From Cephalotus follicularis (lineage: Eukaryota; Streptophyta; Magnoliopsida; Oxalidales; Cephalotaceae), in contig BDDD01000552.1 in assembly GCA_001972305.1 (NCBI GenBank), positions 276,458 to 340,457 of the forward strand: 64,000 bases of DNA, read 5' to 3'. The translations under genes were made by a program, and so were the position numbers. This document shows, piece after piece, positions 21,688 through 33,620 of this stretch. Each line of letters opens with the position of its first letter. The first letter of the stretch is position 1. Under the pieces are notes generated by a model. It saw only the letters and a list, made by a program, of their open reading frames with translations. It did no database searches and was not told where the DNA came from.

Positions 21688-22002
21688 ATCTCTCACCTGG
21701 CCTAAAGCCAACTACCCATATACTTCAAGCCCATCACTTCCAGATGATGATCCAAAGTTTGACTGGCTAAGGCCTTCGTGAGTGGGTCTGCTATGTTCTC
21801 ATCTGATGCTACCTTGGATATTTCTATATTCTTCCTCTCAATGATCTCCCTGATCAAATGGTAACACTTAAGGATATGCTTGGATTTCTGATGAGACCGT
21901 GATTCCTTTGACTGTGCAATAGCACCACTGTTGTCATATTATAGAGCAACTAGACCAACAATGTTAGGGACAACCTAAAGCTCAGTGGTGAACTTCTTCA
22001 TC
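21688..22002 (-). pseudogene. Copia C RNase H, C-terminal end
   Basis: The minus strand encodes the end of copia pol: KKFTTEL, then a decayed segment for ALYYDNSGAIAQS-type sequence, HLIREIIERK, and SQTLDHHLEVMGLKYMG before a TAG at 21712-21714. This is the canonical C-terminus of plant copia polyproteins. It is separated from the rest of RNase H by solo LTR H. Confidence 0.88.
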
Positions 22003-22007
22003 CAAAC

Positions 22008-24494
22008 TGTTAGATTAGGGGTGTCCCCGTAATCCACGATATGGCTAGATGTATATGTATTACAATCCTTATTAATACATTCTTAATTCCATTTATGTTT
22101 AATTGTTCATATTCCTTTATTTATGGCATAGCTATATGTATATCCCAAAACCATCATTACGGATCACCTTAAGTTATACATTAACTGAATACACATATAG
22201 CGCCACGTCGCTCAAAGGGTTGGATCTCGTGTCGGGGTGGCTATAAGAACGATTTCCTTACTCCCTTTTTGACAAAACGTTCCAAGTCGTAGGTCCACTG
22301 TCATAGGGAAATTGATGAACCGTATAGACCTGCCATGTTTTGCTTGCTCCCAGGTTCAGTGGAGGATGGATCATCTCATTGCCATTTGGGTTTACCCTAA
22401 AGTTGATACAGGGTGCATGCTAGAAAGCATGTTCACTGAACTGACCCACCATAGGAAACCTATTTGGATGGTCATTACCTGTGTCAATAGGATTCCTATT
22501 TCTCTCAGTAGTGTATAGTCAACGGGTGACTAGTAGGCCATACGTGACCTGTGTTGTTGGTTAGACCTGAGAGGCTGGCATGCATTGTGTAGTAACCCCT
22601 TGGCTTTGATTTTTGCCTTCCTTAGCTCTAGCCACGAGCTGGAAAATGGGATGTCTTTGGGCCCTGTGGGAGCTACATTGATGTATGGGCGAGTGCGTAA
22701 CATGGGATCGTCACACCTGTAATGAGGGTGATCGGCTCTGTAATATATGTGTCCATTGTAGACTTGCAAAAACCTGGCCAGGTACCGATGGACTAGAAAT
22801 GGGGTTTCCGGGGAGGTCTGTCGATAGTCGCATGTGTTCATACATTTTAAGTTATCGCGGACATACCTAGGGTTGACATTTATCCGAACCCTAGACCGCG
22901 ATCAGAGCCAAGGATGAGGAGGGATACACTGCACGCAAACTGATGATAGGATAAAGTAGACTGATAGCCGTGGAGGTCAAAGTCCACGGATCTGGCAGGA
23001 TGAGTGGTATAATACGAGGCTATTTTGATAGTCAGAGACTATTAGGATGGTTGTACCAGAACCCTTGGATGTTCTGAGAAATTTATCGTTGTACCGGATT
23101 CCAACTGGACTTTCAGGTCCCACCTGATTATTTGAATTAGTTGATATGGGGAACACGTGTCATTTAGTGAGAGCTTAGCATCAGGGAGCTGTTACTTTGC
23201 AAGAGAGTATTTTATTCGCTGGACACATGTCACCTCCTAGAGGTGAATCGTAGCATCACCATAATAAAATATTTTGGTCAAAGGATTGTGTGTTGAACAA
23301 GTTATAACGTAGGAGAGAGCATATGGGGGGGCTAGGGCTTGGTATGCCCTATGCCTAATTGGGCCAAACCCTAGCCATTTACATGGCATGAGTTCGGCTC
23401 GCCCTCCCTTCCTTTAGCCCACTATATTTGAATTTTAAAGAAAGTCAAATGTTGAGTATGGAACACTCAAACTATGACACAAAGCATGGTCTCTTCATGA
23501 CACAAGTATGGGAGAAAATGACAAAGGTATGGGCTCCTATTTTCTGTGCGTTATGCACCGGGTTTGAGGACATAAGGGGAAGAGACAAAGAGTCTGTAAC
23601 ATACTTAAAATAATTGAATTGCACACCTCTTTCTCTTGCTTCTCACCTGTCACTTTCTCTCTCTTCTTCTTTCTCATTCTTCTCTCAAGTCCTCCATTAA
23701 GGGACTATTAAAAAGGTTGGTGCTTTCAAGAAGGAAGACAACACACTTTCTCCTCTCACCCTCCTTGATCATTATAGGTGGAGATACTTCACTCATTGTA
23801 ATTTATCTTTACTTTTATTGATCACCAGTTTAGGGTTTCAAAGCACTCCATACAACTAGGTAACCTGGAGAACAATATTATCTAGGATACCTTAAATGGT
23901 ATGTGATTGAAGCTTTGATTTTTGAGTGATGAGAGCTTAAAGTTACGGCCTCTGTAAAGAACCCTAGAACCCGAGGCTTTTGGCGTTTCAGAGCTTCTTG
24001 GAGGACAAGGAATTTGGAACATTAAACTGTTGAAGGAAGGAGATCAAGACCTTTGGTAATGGCATTTCAACTGTTTCTTTTCTCCCATTTATTTTGTGGC
24101 TTGATGGTTTCAGGTTTATCTAGGGTTTGGTAACCCTAGCTAAACCCTAGTTGTTTCAAGAAGAAACCCTAACCAAAACCCTAAGGGTATGGTTCTTGGA
24201 TGTCACAGGCTCATGGAGATTGTTTAGGGTTTTGGTGTGCAAACCCTAGACTAATTTTACCTTAGGGCCGAAGCTAGGGTTGGGGAAACCCTAGCTCACC
24301 TGTGAATTTAAATGGCATGTTTGGTGGTTGTATAGTTCAATTGGATGATTAATTAGAGATCTTTGGCATTGGAATGGACAGACATAGATTCTTATGGTGT
24401 TCCTAGACTTTGGACTTAATTGGACAAAATATAAAATTGAACCCCTAAATTACCTATGACCTAAATTGGACCACAACCCCTAATGAGCCTTACA
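22008..24494 (+). mobile_element. Solo LTR H (2,487 bp) in copia RNase H
   Basis: It starts TGTTAGATTAGGGG, ends GAGCCTTACA and is flanked by CAAAC at 22003-22007 and 24495-24499. Joining the flanks restores the copia frame (AAKEVVWMKKF). It has no gag or pol. A TATA-like ACTATATTTG is at 23421, 1.41 kb from the start. The first ~1.1 kb resembles H2 at 51368 onward. The second half is rich in AAACCCTA. Confidence 0.92.
24112..24292. promoter_or_regulatory. Telobox-like AAACCCTA cluster in H
   Basis: About nine AACCCTA/TAGGGTT words in both orientations lie within 180 bp, downstream of the TATA box. They are interspersed, so this is no telomere array. The telobox is a known plant regulatory element; a role here is an inference. 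Confidence 0.5.
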
Positions 24495-24499
24495 CAAAC

Positions 24500-25451
24500 T
24501 ACCTCCTTTGCTGCATCGGACGCTGCAATGTATTCAGCTTATGTGGCTGAATCAGCAGTGGTTTCTTGCTTGGAGCTCTTCCAGCTCACTGCTCCACCAC
24601 ATAATGTGAAGACATATCCTGACACACTTCTATGATCGCCAGGGCCATGTCAAAAGTGGAGTCCGTGAAACCTTCAAGTTTTAGGCCTCCCTCTCCATAA
24701 ACCAAGAATTTGTCCTTAGTACTTCTCAAGTACTTAAGGATATTCTTGACTACCTCCTAGTGTCCCACACCAGGGTTAGACTGATATATGCTCGTCATTC
24801 CTAATACATGAACAACAGAAGGAGTAGTGCATATCATCGCATACATGATGGATCCTATTGCTAATGCATAAGAGATCCTACTCATGCGATCTGTCTCCTC
24901 ATGTGTGGTGGGACACATCTTCTTGGAGAGTCAAACTCCAGAACTTACGTACAAAAGTCCTTTCTTCGAGTTCTCCATGATGAATCTCTTTAGCACTTTA
25001 TGAATGTATTGTCTTTGGGATAAACCCAGCAACCTACACGATCTATTTCTATAGATCTTTATTCCCAATATGTAGGATGCCTCTCCCAAATCTTTCATGG
25101 AGAAGTTCTTGGATAACCATATTTTGATGGACTGTAGCATACCTACATCATTCCCCATGAGTAATATGTCATCCATATACAATACCAAGAACATGACACC
25201 ACTCCCACTGAACTTCTTATACACACAAGGCTCATCAATGTTCTAGATGAAGTCAAAGGACTTGACTGCTTCATCAAACCCAACATTCCAGCTACGTGAT
25301 GCTTACTTCAATCCGTATATTGATCTCAATAGCTTCCAAACTTTATGAGAATCCTCACTGGATGTGAACCCCTCAAGTTGAGACATCAGATGTCTTTCTT
25401 AATATTGCCATTAAGGAAGACTGTCTTCACATCCATTTGTCATATTTCATA
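24500..25451 (-). pseudogene. Copia C RT C-terminal part and RNase H start
   Basis: The best frame (25224-24931) has the catalytic LYMDDILLMGND motif and KNFSMKDLGEASYILGIKI, followed by LGLSQRQYIHKVLKRF. Downstream the strand encodes the RT-RNase H connection (NILKYLRSTKDKFLVYG) and RNase H (LKLEGFTDSTFD, then AEYIAASDAAKEV) in decayed frames. RT copies element RNA; RNase H removes the RNA strand. Upstream RT sequence continues at 54356 across insertion G. Confidence 0.92.
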
Positions 25452-25456
25452 GTCGT

Positions 25457-26349
25457 TGTGACACCCCGTGTCACTTTTACGTGATTAACGTGCAAAATTG
25501 CTTGAGCATATATCATTATTGTTATTATTAATTATTATCATTTTATTATTACTAAAAAAAATTTGGCAAAGTACCGAGCGTTTTCTAGAAAACGCCAAGC
25601 ACTTCAAACACCAAAATACAAAGGGACAAGGCACGGGCGCATGGCACCCGCATCATGGATGAAGCAAGATAGCTAGAGAACACGAGAGAAGAAGGAAAAT
25701 GGGGAAAAGAGAAGGAAGAAAAGAGGAGAGAAAAAGAGAAAGAGAAGAGAGGTAGCGGGAGGAAGAAGAAGATGGGAGCCGATAGAGAGAGAGAGAGAAG
25801 AGACGAGTCGGTGCTAGCCTCCACCGCCGTTCATCGACGAGCATCGCTCTTCCTCGTCCTCACTGTCTTCATCCTTCTCCACCAATGTCAAAGATTGAAG
25901 CTTCCATTTCAGCGACACTCTCCCCACTGCCGTAGTCGCCATTGATGAAAGCTCGGAGGTACTTCAGGGAGCTATCGCTGTGTTAGTGGAGAATTATGAA
26001 GAAGCTGAAGGAAGCAACAGCTCGACAATGCTCCTGTAAATCTTCCCAATTTTCAAGCTACTGTGAACTTGTACAATATTATATACATATGCATTGAATT
26101 TCATTTTGAATTGTTACATGAACTATCTAAAATGGTTTGTATGAATATGCATATTGAGGATAAATGGTATTGGCTAATTACTCTTTCTATTTCTCAAAAA
26201 ATTCAACTTCAAGGTGATGGTATAACAGTAAATTGAAGTGGGGTAGTATGGGTAATTCCCAATTTATTCCCCTTTAATTTCGGGTTACTAGGGATGAAGG
26301 GGAATTAGTGTTGTAATGATTTTAAGAATTAAATTATGGAGTAAGGAGA

Positions 26350-26386
<37 letters not shown>

Positions 26387-28165
26387 GAAGATAACTAAAG
26401 TGCCAGTAAATGGAATTGCATGAATTGATTACAACTTCTAACCTTAGAATTTTTGGTTTCCATGAAGAAAAGAGAAACTTATGTTGTCTAAGGTTTTAAA
26501 TGAACGGTTAAAGAATAATAGTAAGCATGTGGATAAGAAGATGGAAATATACTAGGGTAGAATCATCCTTTTAATGTTTTTAATTTTCAGCCTTGATGAT
26601 GTTTATAGTTAAACATGACGTTTTGAGAGGATAAGGATGGTAGATGGTGAATAAGTTTAAATTCTTCTAAGGTAGTATAAGTTTGGCCATGATGTGTTCT
26701 TATAATAGTAACGTGGAATAGTGAGCAATTTGGTTGTAACGGTATAAATAAAAATAGCATGAAATGGTGAATGTATATGATATCTTATACATACATACAT
26801 GCAATTCATGTGTATAATATGATGATGGTATGCTAATGAATCTTTGAGGTTCATGGAAGCATTGAATTGAGTTATTGGTTGATATCGACAACTATAGTCG
26901 CCATGCTACCGGAATGGCATTTTAGTCACTTTTCTGACCTAGAGTGGTCCAATTGAGTTGGAATTCTAGTGGTAGTCCTTAGGATAGGTTTATATATTAC
27001 CTGTAAATTTTCGTGCCAAACAGACTTGGGTTGGACCAAAAAGTGCGAAGTTACGCAAAAAAAAAAAAAACAATTCATTTTGGAACAGTGATTTTACAGA
27101 GGAGCTTATAGCTCTGCTTATCTGTTTGAAATGATTTTTGAGCAGAAGGATTCTAGAGATGTTTAAACACATTCCTGAAAGTTTGGTGTTAAATAGACAT
27201 GATTTTGGCCAAAATGACTCGTTTTTGCAGTTTTTACGGAAAAATAGTTCAAACCTTAGTTTTCAAAGTAGCTCATAGCTTTGGTCATCAGTTTGACTTT
27301 ATTTTTCAGTGGTAGACTCTTGGGTAGGAATAAATTCCTTTCCCAAAGTTTCAATTCCATTGGATCTTTAAAAATGGTAAAAAGGGTGTAAATTTTGCTT
27401 TTGCAGAAAGGTCATTTAACAATGACATTACAAAGGAGACTAGAGCTTAGCTTATCGGTTTCATTCGATTTTTGAATGACAGACTACTGGGATCTTTTAA
27501 TTATGATTTGGAAAGTTTCACTTCGATACAACATCTCAATGCATAAGTAGCTCATGCGTGTATTCATGCAGAGTTAAAGATTTGATCGATGATAGTGGAG
27601 TTTCTAGTCCATGACGTGGAATTCGATACCCGAGTTAGATTTTAGCATACAACAAGATGCGGATCCTGTAGCTGATTCAAAGCATAGAGGGACTAGTTCG
27701 CGGGGGTTATTAGCATTGATACAGTGAGTGGGACATTCCCTTCCTTCTTATTATTCTGAGATTCTTGTTTATTACATGTGCCCTGTTGTCTATTTTATAT
27801 TATGATTCGGTCGGGATTGGTATGCCCGGTACGTCTTCGGTAACTTATATTTCTTAGCTTGATATGATTTTGAGCAAGTAAGACTCATATTTTGAGCGAT
27901 TAGTTCACCTTCTTATATTGTATTACATTGTGATCTTGCTATGATACTTGTATTCAGATGTTGGGTATTATATAGTCTATGACAGTAATAATGGTCTATT
28001 GGAGCGGGATTTGAATCCCCATATGTCTTATGTTGAGCATGTTTGTTGATTATGTGTCAGATTCTGGGTTGCTAACCCACCTTCCAATATTGCCTATCAT
28101 TGTGTTTGTGATATCGTATTTGTACTCTGATGCTGGTACCAGTGATATGTCATATATGATATTGG
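25457..28165 (+). repeat. First piece of LTR G, non-coding
   Basis: This 2.7 kb has no supported gene. It contains a purine-rich GA tract (about 25680-25800), a (TA)n microsatellite at about 26350-26383 and an A-run at about 27057-27071. Near 26900-27540 are several imperfectly repeated sentences of the type 'gagcttatagctctgcttatctg...ttgaatgacagactactgg', suggesting diverged internal duplications. Confidence 0.7.
26350..26383. repeat. (TA)n microsatellite
   Basis: About 16 TA dinucleotides in a row within LTR G. Confidence 0.95.
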
Positions 28166-28343
28166 TCCAGTGTAATGACCTCGATTTTCAATTAATGTAT
28201 ATTGCTCCAATTTTTAAATAAAATATACATTTTAATTGAGATTATTTGTCCAATTATCAAAATATTTGTGATTAGTGAATGCTTGAGTTGAATTGAGATG
28301 CAATTGGTAAAACAAACTTAAGGAACCCTAAAATCAGCTCAAA

Positions 28344-28424
28344 CAGTCGACTGTCATAGGGTAACAGTCGACTGGTTGATACGTGGAGTGGACAGTCGAC
28401 TGCCGAGTAAATACAGTTGACTGG
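28344..28424. repeat. CAGTCGACTG cluster upstream of F 5' TATA
   Basis: Three exact CAGTCGACTG palindromes and one CAGTTGACTG variant within 81 bp in U3. Counterpart in the 3' LTR: 38385-38465. Confidence 0.9.
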
Positions 28425-28690
28425 AACGGCACAGAACAGGTGTCTGTGCATGCGTGTGAGACAGAGCAGAGGTAGTGCATGATGGACAGGTGTTATGCGA
28501 GTCAGCAGCTGTCACTACATGCAAGGGTGATGCCTGGCATGTCCTCTATTCCTTCTACAAGACCTGCAACCTGCAATCACAGCAGAAAAGTGAGAAAGAG
28601 ATTGAAAGAAAAGATGCATGTGAGAGAGAGAAGAGAAAAGAGGGAAGGTTGAGTTAATGGAAACGTAACGAATTCTATGGTTTTAAAACC

Positions 28691-28700
28691 TTTATATCAG
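28691..28700 (+). promoter_or_regulatory. TATA box, F 5' LTR
   Basis: TTTATATCAG follows a run of TTTTAAAACC and is conserved at 38733-38742 in the 3' LTR. Confidence 0.65.
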
Positions 28701-29311
28701 CTGTGAAGAGCAGATTTGAGTGTTAGAAAACACTGAGGAGAAGAAATTGAAGGAAACAATTGTTGGAGCTTGCATGTTGATAGTTGGAGTTGCAAGAGGA
28801 GTGTGAAGCTTTAAATCTTCCTGGTAAGTCTCTAATTCGAGCTCACTGGCTGTTGTTATAGCCAATAGTAGATATAACCTACTTATTTTAGTTGTATACC
28901 TACTGTTAACATGACTCCATAGTAATTGTAAGGAGTTGGAGAATTAGTTAAAAGTGGGAATAGAACTTAAGAAAGAATGATAAGCTACTGATTGGATTAT
29001 GATTGTTAGCATGGTTAGATAACTAGTTAAACATACTGGTTTTGGCATCTAAACCATAAACGTGCAACTGTATAGAATAACTTGCTGGAATTTGGAAAGT
29101 TGGTGTGGAGTTGAGACTTGGAACTCAAAGAGAGGAATCAACTCAATTTGATTTTGGGATAACAATTGAGGTAGGGGTAATGACATGTTTTCAAAGATAT
29201 AATGTGTATATCATGTGTGGATAATTTCGTGTTTGATTGCATGTGTTGTTGAGTTAGTATTGTGGACATTGAACATGCATGCCCTATTACTACCTGTCGA
29301 TTCTGGGCAAA

Positions 29312-29426
29312 GCAGTCGACTGTTCTTCATGACAGTCGACTACTCAATCAAACCAGTCGACTATTAAGAGCAAACAGTCGACTACTAAATCAAAACAGCC
29401 GACTGTTCTTGGGGACAGTCGACTGT
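29312..29426. repeat. CAGTCGACTG cluster downstream of F 5' TATA
   Basis: Five GTCGAC sites and one GCCGAC variant, about 19-25 bp apart, in transcribed LTR sequence. Counterpart in the 3' LTR: 48728-48861. Confidence 0.9.
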
Positions 29427-31382
29427 CCTGAGATAAATTTCTGATATAGGTACTGTTTAGGCCTTAAACTGAATGTAATTACCTTGGCCTTCACCTGGGA
29501 TGATTGTAATAGTAAATCCTGGCCGTATATAATTACATTTCAAAAATTAAACAACGTATGCACTCCTCGTGAGAGTTGTGCAAGAATGACTATGGTATGC
29601 TAATGACCTTATTGAATCCTTGAATTGCTACTGTCCTTTACTATTTTTCTATATATGATACTATTACAATTAGTATATACTAGTTTGAGTGTTCATAAAT
29701 ACTACTGCTACACTTAAAATTGATTATTGAACCAACTAGTGCTATAAGAACAAAAATGTATTTTCTTCTGATTGTTTCAAAATGAAAACTGATTATCAAA
29801 TAAGTTATTGATTTTCCTCCCATGTGAGGTACTGTTACTGTACTGAATATCGTTTTCCTCCTACGAGATGTACAATTACTGAATTGTTAAATGTTTCAAA
29901 AGAAAACAACCCTATATTACATATTATAAACTTATGTAATATTACTATTGAATTGATTGTCTATGTTATTACCGTTAGTTGAGTGATAGGATACATCACT
30001 GGCTACGGGGTGGTCCTAGGTGCCAGGAGTTGACTAGAGTTTCCACCACACTTATCTGCAATGAAGATCCTGATTGTTACCTGCCCGCTAATTGCTGGAA
30101 GAATTGACCTGATCTATCATCTTCGGAGTGAAGGGTGATAGTTGGGCGGTGCACAATTGTTGCTAGGAGTTAGCGACATGTGACACTCAATGTAATACCC
30201 TGTTCATTCCTAAATGTGTTTTTACGGATTCGTAAATGTTTTTACGGATTTTATATGTGTTTTCGGGCTTTTAATTTCGTTTAAATTTTAAAGTCCGGTT
30301 GCCCTACGATTTGGGTTTATGTGAATTGTGCGGTATGATACCGGTCCGATATTTGGGTATGTTATGCTATGTTGGGTTTTATAAATTCTTATTTTAATCC
30401 AAAATTATTTTATTAAAAACAAATTATTATTCTTTTTTTTTAATATTCCTTATTTTTCCTTTTCATTATTAATTCATTTTGTTATTATTTCTTTTTCTTT
30501 TCTTTTTCCTATTTTATCATTTTCTACCATTTTCACCTACTTCCTTCCACCACCCTTCTCCTTTCCAGCAGATTTCTCCTTCCCACATTCTGAAAAGCCA
30601 TGTTAGAATCTCTCTTTTTCATTTCATAATCCAGAAAAGTCTCATTCCATTTCCCTTTGTCAAATCTTGTCTCCCCCTTTCTTCATATTTGAGTGCCATT
30701 GCCATTTTTATATGATGCCACCATCCATATTGCAAACAAATCCGAATCTGCCTTGTTATTGTGCAAAAATCTGCTGTGTAATTCATTCTCCAAAGTTCAG
30801 AAGGTAATCTCAATCCTTTAATTGTATCCTTGGATTGAATCCTCTTAATTTGCTATGTATGTCTAAAAATACCATGGTTTTGTATTCTTCTTTCTTTGTT
30901 TCTGTTCACAGCTGAATTGTGTGTTGTACTGTGTTCTTCCTACTATTTTCTGGGTTCTCTAACATCATTAAAGGTCAGTAAATTCATTCCCTTCAATTAT
31001 AGTTTTGTTTCAATGGCTTACTTTGAGTTTTTATGCTCTTGGTATCTTGGAGTCTTTGATTCTTGCCCAAACATGTTGAAATTGTGTTAGTGATGTTATC
31101 TGCACGTTTTATGCACCTATATATGTCACAGATTGAGTTTATAACTTCTGTAATCAATTAAAAACAGAAATTGGACATGTTCATGCAATGTCTTCTTAGT
31201 TCCTTTTTGCAAGATAAATCATGGAAAGGTCGTTTCTTTGTCAAATTTGTGTTTGAAAGTCACCTACAAGTCATATATAATCATATGTTTATGTCCATAT
31301 GTCTCTAGTTTATTGTGGAAATCATTTGAACCATTTTCAATAGCAAATCGTCGGATTTCCAACTGTTCTGTCGCCCAGAACA

Positions 31383-31547
31383 ACCGACTGTCTGAGTGGA
31401 CAGTCGACTGGAATGGTCTGGGAGTCGACTGGATTGAAGAACACAGTCGACTACCTGTATTTTTTGGGTTGCGTAGTCAACTGTCACATGATCCAGTCGA
31501 CTGCCCAGGGTCTCCAGTCGACTGGATCCCTGTTCCAGGCGACTGCC
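31383..31547. repeat. CAGTCGACTG cluster in A2
   Basis: About seven exact or one-base-variant copies of CAGTCGACTG, in the same LTR position as in element A. Confidence 0.9.
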
Positions 31548-31955
31548 ATGCCCTGGAATGTGCTGTTTTCCCGTTTTGATTCGTTTGACCCCCGAATCGA
31601 TCCGAATCTTTTCCAAACACTTTTGTGAGTTTGTTTAATGCTTATAATGTGTTTTAAACTCTTATACATATGATTTTGAATGTCTTTATAGATTGTTGAA
31701 TTTCAAGTGGATTCCGTTTAAAATTGCCTACTCGTAAGTAGTTTGTGAGCGCATAAGGTACGGATTTTCTGTTCCTTGGCTATCTGACCTTCAAACTGAA
31801 ACAGTTTTGATAAACATCTCCGTTTACAAAGTCAATGATGTTTCATGATTTTGATACGTTTTGAATTTAAAGTTGGTTTGACGTTTTAATTGATTCCGAC
31901 TTTAACTATACGATATGTTATGATACGATATGTTAGGATACGATATGTTATGATA

Positions 31956-32019
31956 TGACCAGTTTTTGAAACTGTTGTGACCAGTTTTTGAAACTGTTGT
32001 GACCAGTTTTTGAATATGT
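31956..32019. repeat. 22-bp tandem repeat in A2
   Basis: TGACCAGTTTTTGAAACTGTTG occurs twice, followed by a variant third copy. The A element LTRs have only one related unit, so the array expanded in this copy or its source. Confidence 0.85.
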
Positions 32020-33517
32020 TGTGAAGAAAACATATTTATGTTTTTTAAGTTGATTTTCATAAATCAATTATTTTAAATTAAATACTGAGTATTGTACCCA
32101 CCTATGGGGCGTATCCATAGGCACGTCGTGGGCCTGGCACGGGGACGTGACACTTCCGTAGTAGTGTGATTTGACTACGGCGTCTCTGAGTGTATGAACG
32201 AATCCCATGAGGTGGATTTGTGGATCCGCTATGTGATAGAGGGGTATGAATCGATTCTAGTTTATGTTATGTGATCTGAGGTGAATTCAGATATGTGGTC
32301 CGAAGTGTGATCGGACATATGTATGTGAGAATTGACTTGTGTAGTGCCATACACTTCAATTCTAGTGGGCATGTGGAATTAGCGCCTCCCTTGCCAAAAT
32401 TTATGATATGTGATATGAATATGGCTCAGTATGTTTTACAAACTATGATTTATAGCGTTTTGAATTGTTTCGTAAATGTTTCGGAAATTATGCAACTGTC
32501 ATTTGAATATAATTAAACTGTTTTATTTCTGTTACGTTATTATTGAAATATTAACGTTTTTAAATTACCGTTTACTGTTTTATTTTCCCTTATCCGTACT
32601 GAGGTTTGCTGAGCCGCGTTTTTGTTTTCCTTGCGGCAGGTTTTCAGGAGCAGCGGGGGAAAGTGTGATTGAGTGATGATCACCCTTTTGTGTTGGATCT
32701 TTAGGAGAGTGATCCTTATGTTATGTTTAGTGGTCAGAAACATGGATTTTCATGTTTTATGTTTTAAATTGGAACTTTATTATGTTTTGAATTTTCCGCA
32801 ACCGCTTAATATGTTATATGTTAAGTTTTAATGTTTTTATATGACTGCCACGTTTTCGGCTGTTATTGGCTAATAAAAGCAGACTTATGATTTGTTAAGA
32901 AATGTATATGCTCATATATGTATGATCTGTTAAGTTATGTTATGATACGACCCTGTGACGACTCCCGCCGTCCGGGGGTGTTACACCCAAACCACTGTAC
33001 TGATTCATTTTACCCTTCTACGGTATTCTTGAGTTGTATTGTCTATGGCCACTTGGCATGATTTCTTATATATTGGAATACTTAAAACCGTTATTTTAAA
33101 TATAAAATGTCATACATGTTGCATTTATATATTCCTTATCATGCATTATTCCTACTTAGCCAAGTGAGGACAACGGCTAACCCCTACAATTTCATATTAA
33201 GTGAAGACGTTCGGGCAAGAGCTGCTGAAGCTTTATTGGAGAGCTTTTATCTGCTTAAGGTTGTTATTTTATGTTGTATTGTATTTGTAATGAACGATCA
33301 TACTCCGTTGTTGTTATGCTTTACATTTCAAATATGTAAAAGGATAATTGTTAGTATTGAGTATTGTATAAGCACGTAGTATGGGCTGTGTTCAGGCAAC
33401 TTTATGATCCAACAATTGAAATTTTTCTGCTTATGTTATTGAAAACTGTTGTTATAAATGCTAGGTTATTATTTTATTTCTGATATCACCATATGTGCTT
33501 GTCTTGGTGTGACAGCA

Positions 33518-33529
33518 TGGTATCAGAGC
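33518..33529 (+). other. tRNA-Met primer-binding site of F
   Basis: TGGTATCAGAGC, complementary to the 3' end of plant initiator-Met tRNA, lies three bases after the 5' LTR. Confidence 0.95.
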
Positions 33530-33620
33530 TTATTTTTAAATAAGCTATCGCTGGGATAAGTTTCTCAGAAATTAAGAGGATTGTTTCCTAATGATTATGT
33601 CATTCCATATAGGAAACCGA

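Larger units (their letters stand above)
30191..32985 (+). mobile_element. Solo LTR A2 (A family, 2,795 bp) in F 5' LTR
   Basis: It begins TGTAATACCCTG, ends GGGGGTGTTACA and aligns along its length with the LTRs of element A. Flanks are CTCAA (30186-30190) and CCCAA (32986-32990). The uninterrupted F 3' LTR has CCCAA at the same place (about 49630), so the left duplicate has mutated. No internal domain is present, which is the product expected from LTR-LTR recombination. It has its own 22-bp repeat at 31956-32019. Confidence 0.95.
28171..33514 (+). repeat. 5' LTR of element F, split by solo LTR A2
   Basis: About 2.54 kb without A2. It contains a TATA box at 28691-28700, a strong donor-like CTG/GTAAGT at 28823, and two CAGTCGACTG clusters on either side of the TATA box. 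An acceptor-like CCTACTTAG/CCAAGTGAGGAC at about 33159 is conserved in D and E. It ends TTGGTGTGACA, three bases before the primer-binding site. Confidence 0.93.

Noticed and set aside
24112..24292. Interstitial telomere array
   Set aside because: AAACCCTA words are scattered, in both orientations and not in tandem.
29312..29426. Regularly spaced CAGTCGACTG words looking like a CRISPR array
   Set aside because: The repeat is only about 10 bp, spacers are short and related to each other, and the context is a plant LTR.
33107..33379. 90-codon frame also seen at 49751-50023
   Set aside because: It is present in both F LTRs because they are copies. It overlaps the conserved acceptor-like region and has no recognisable domain.
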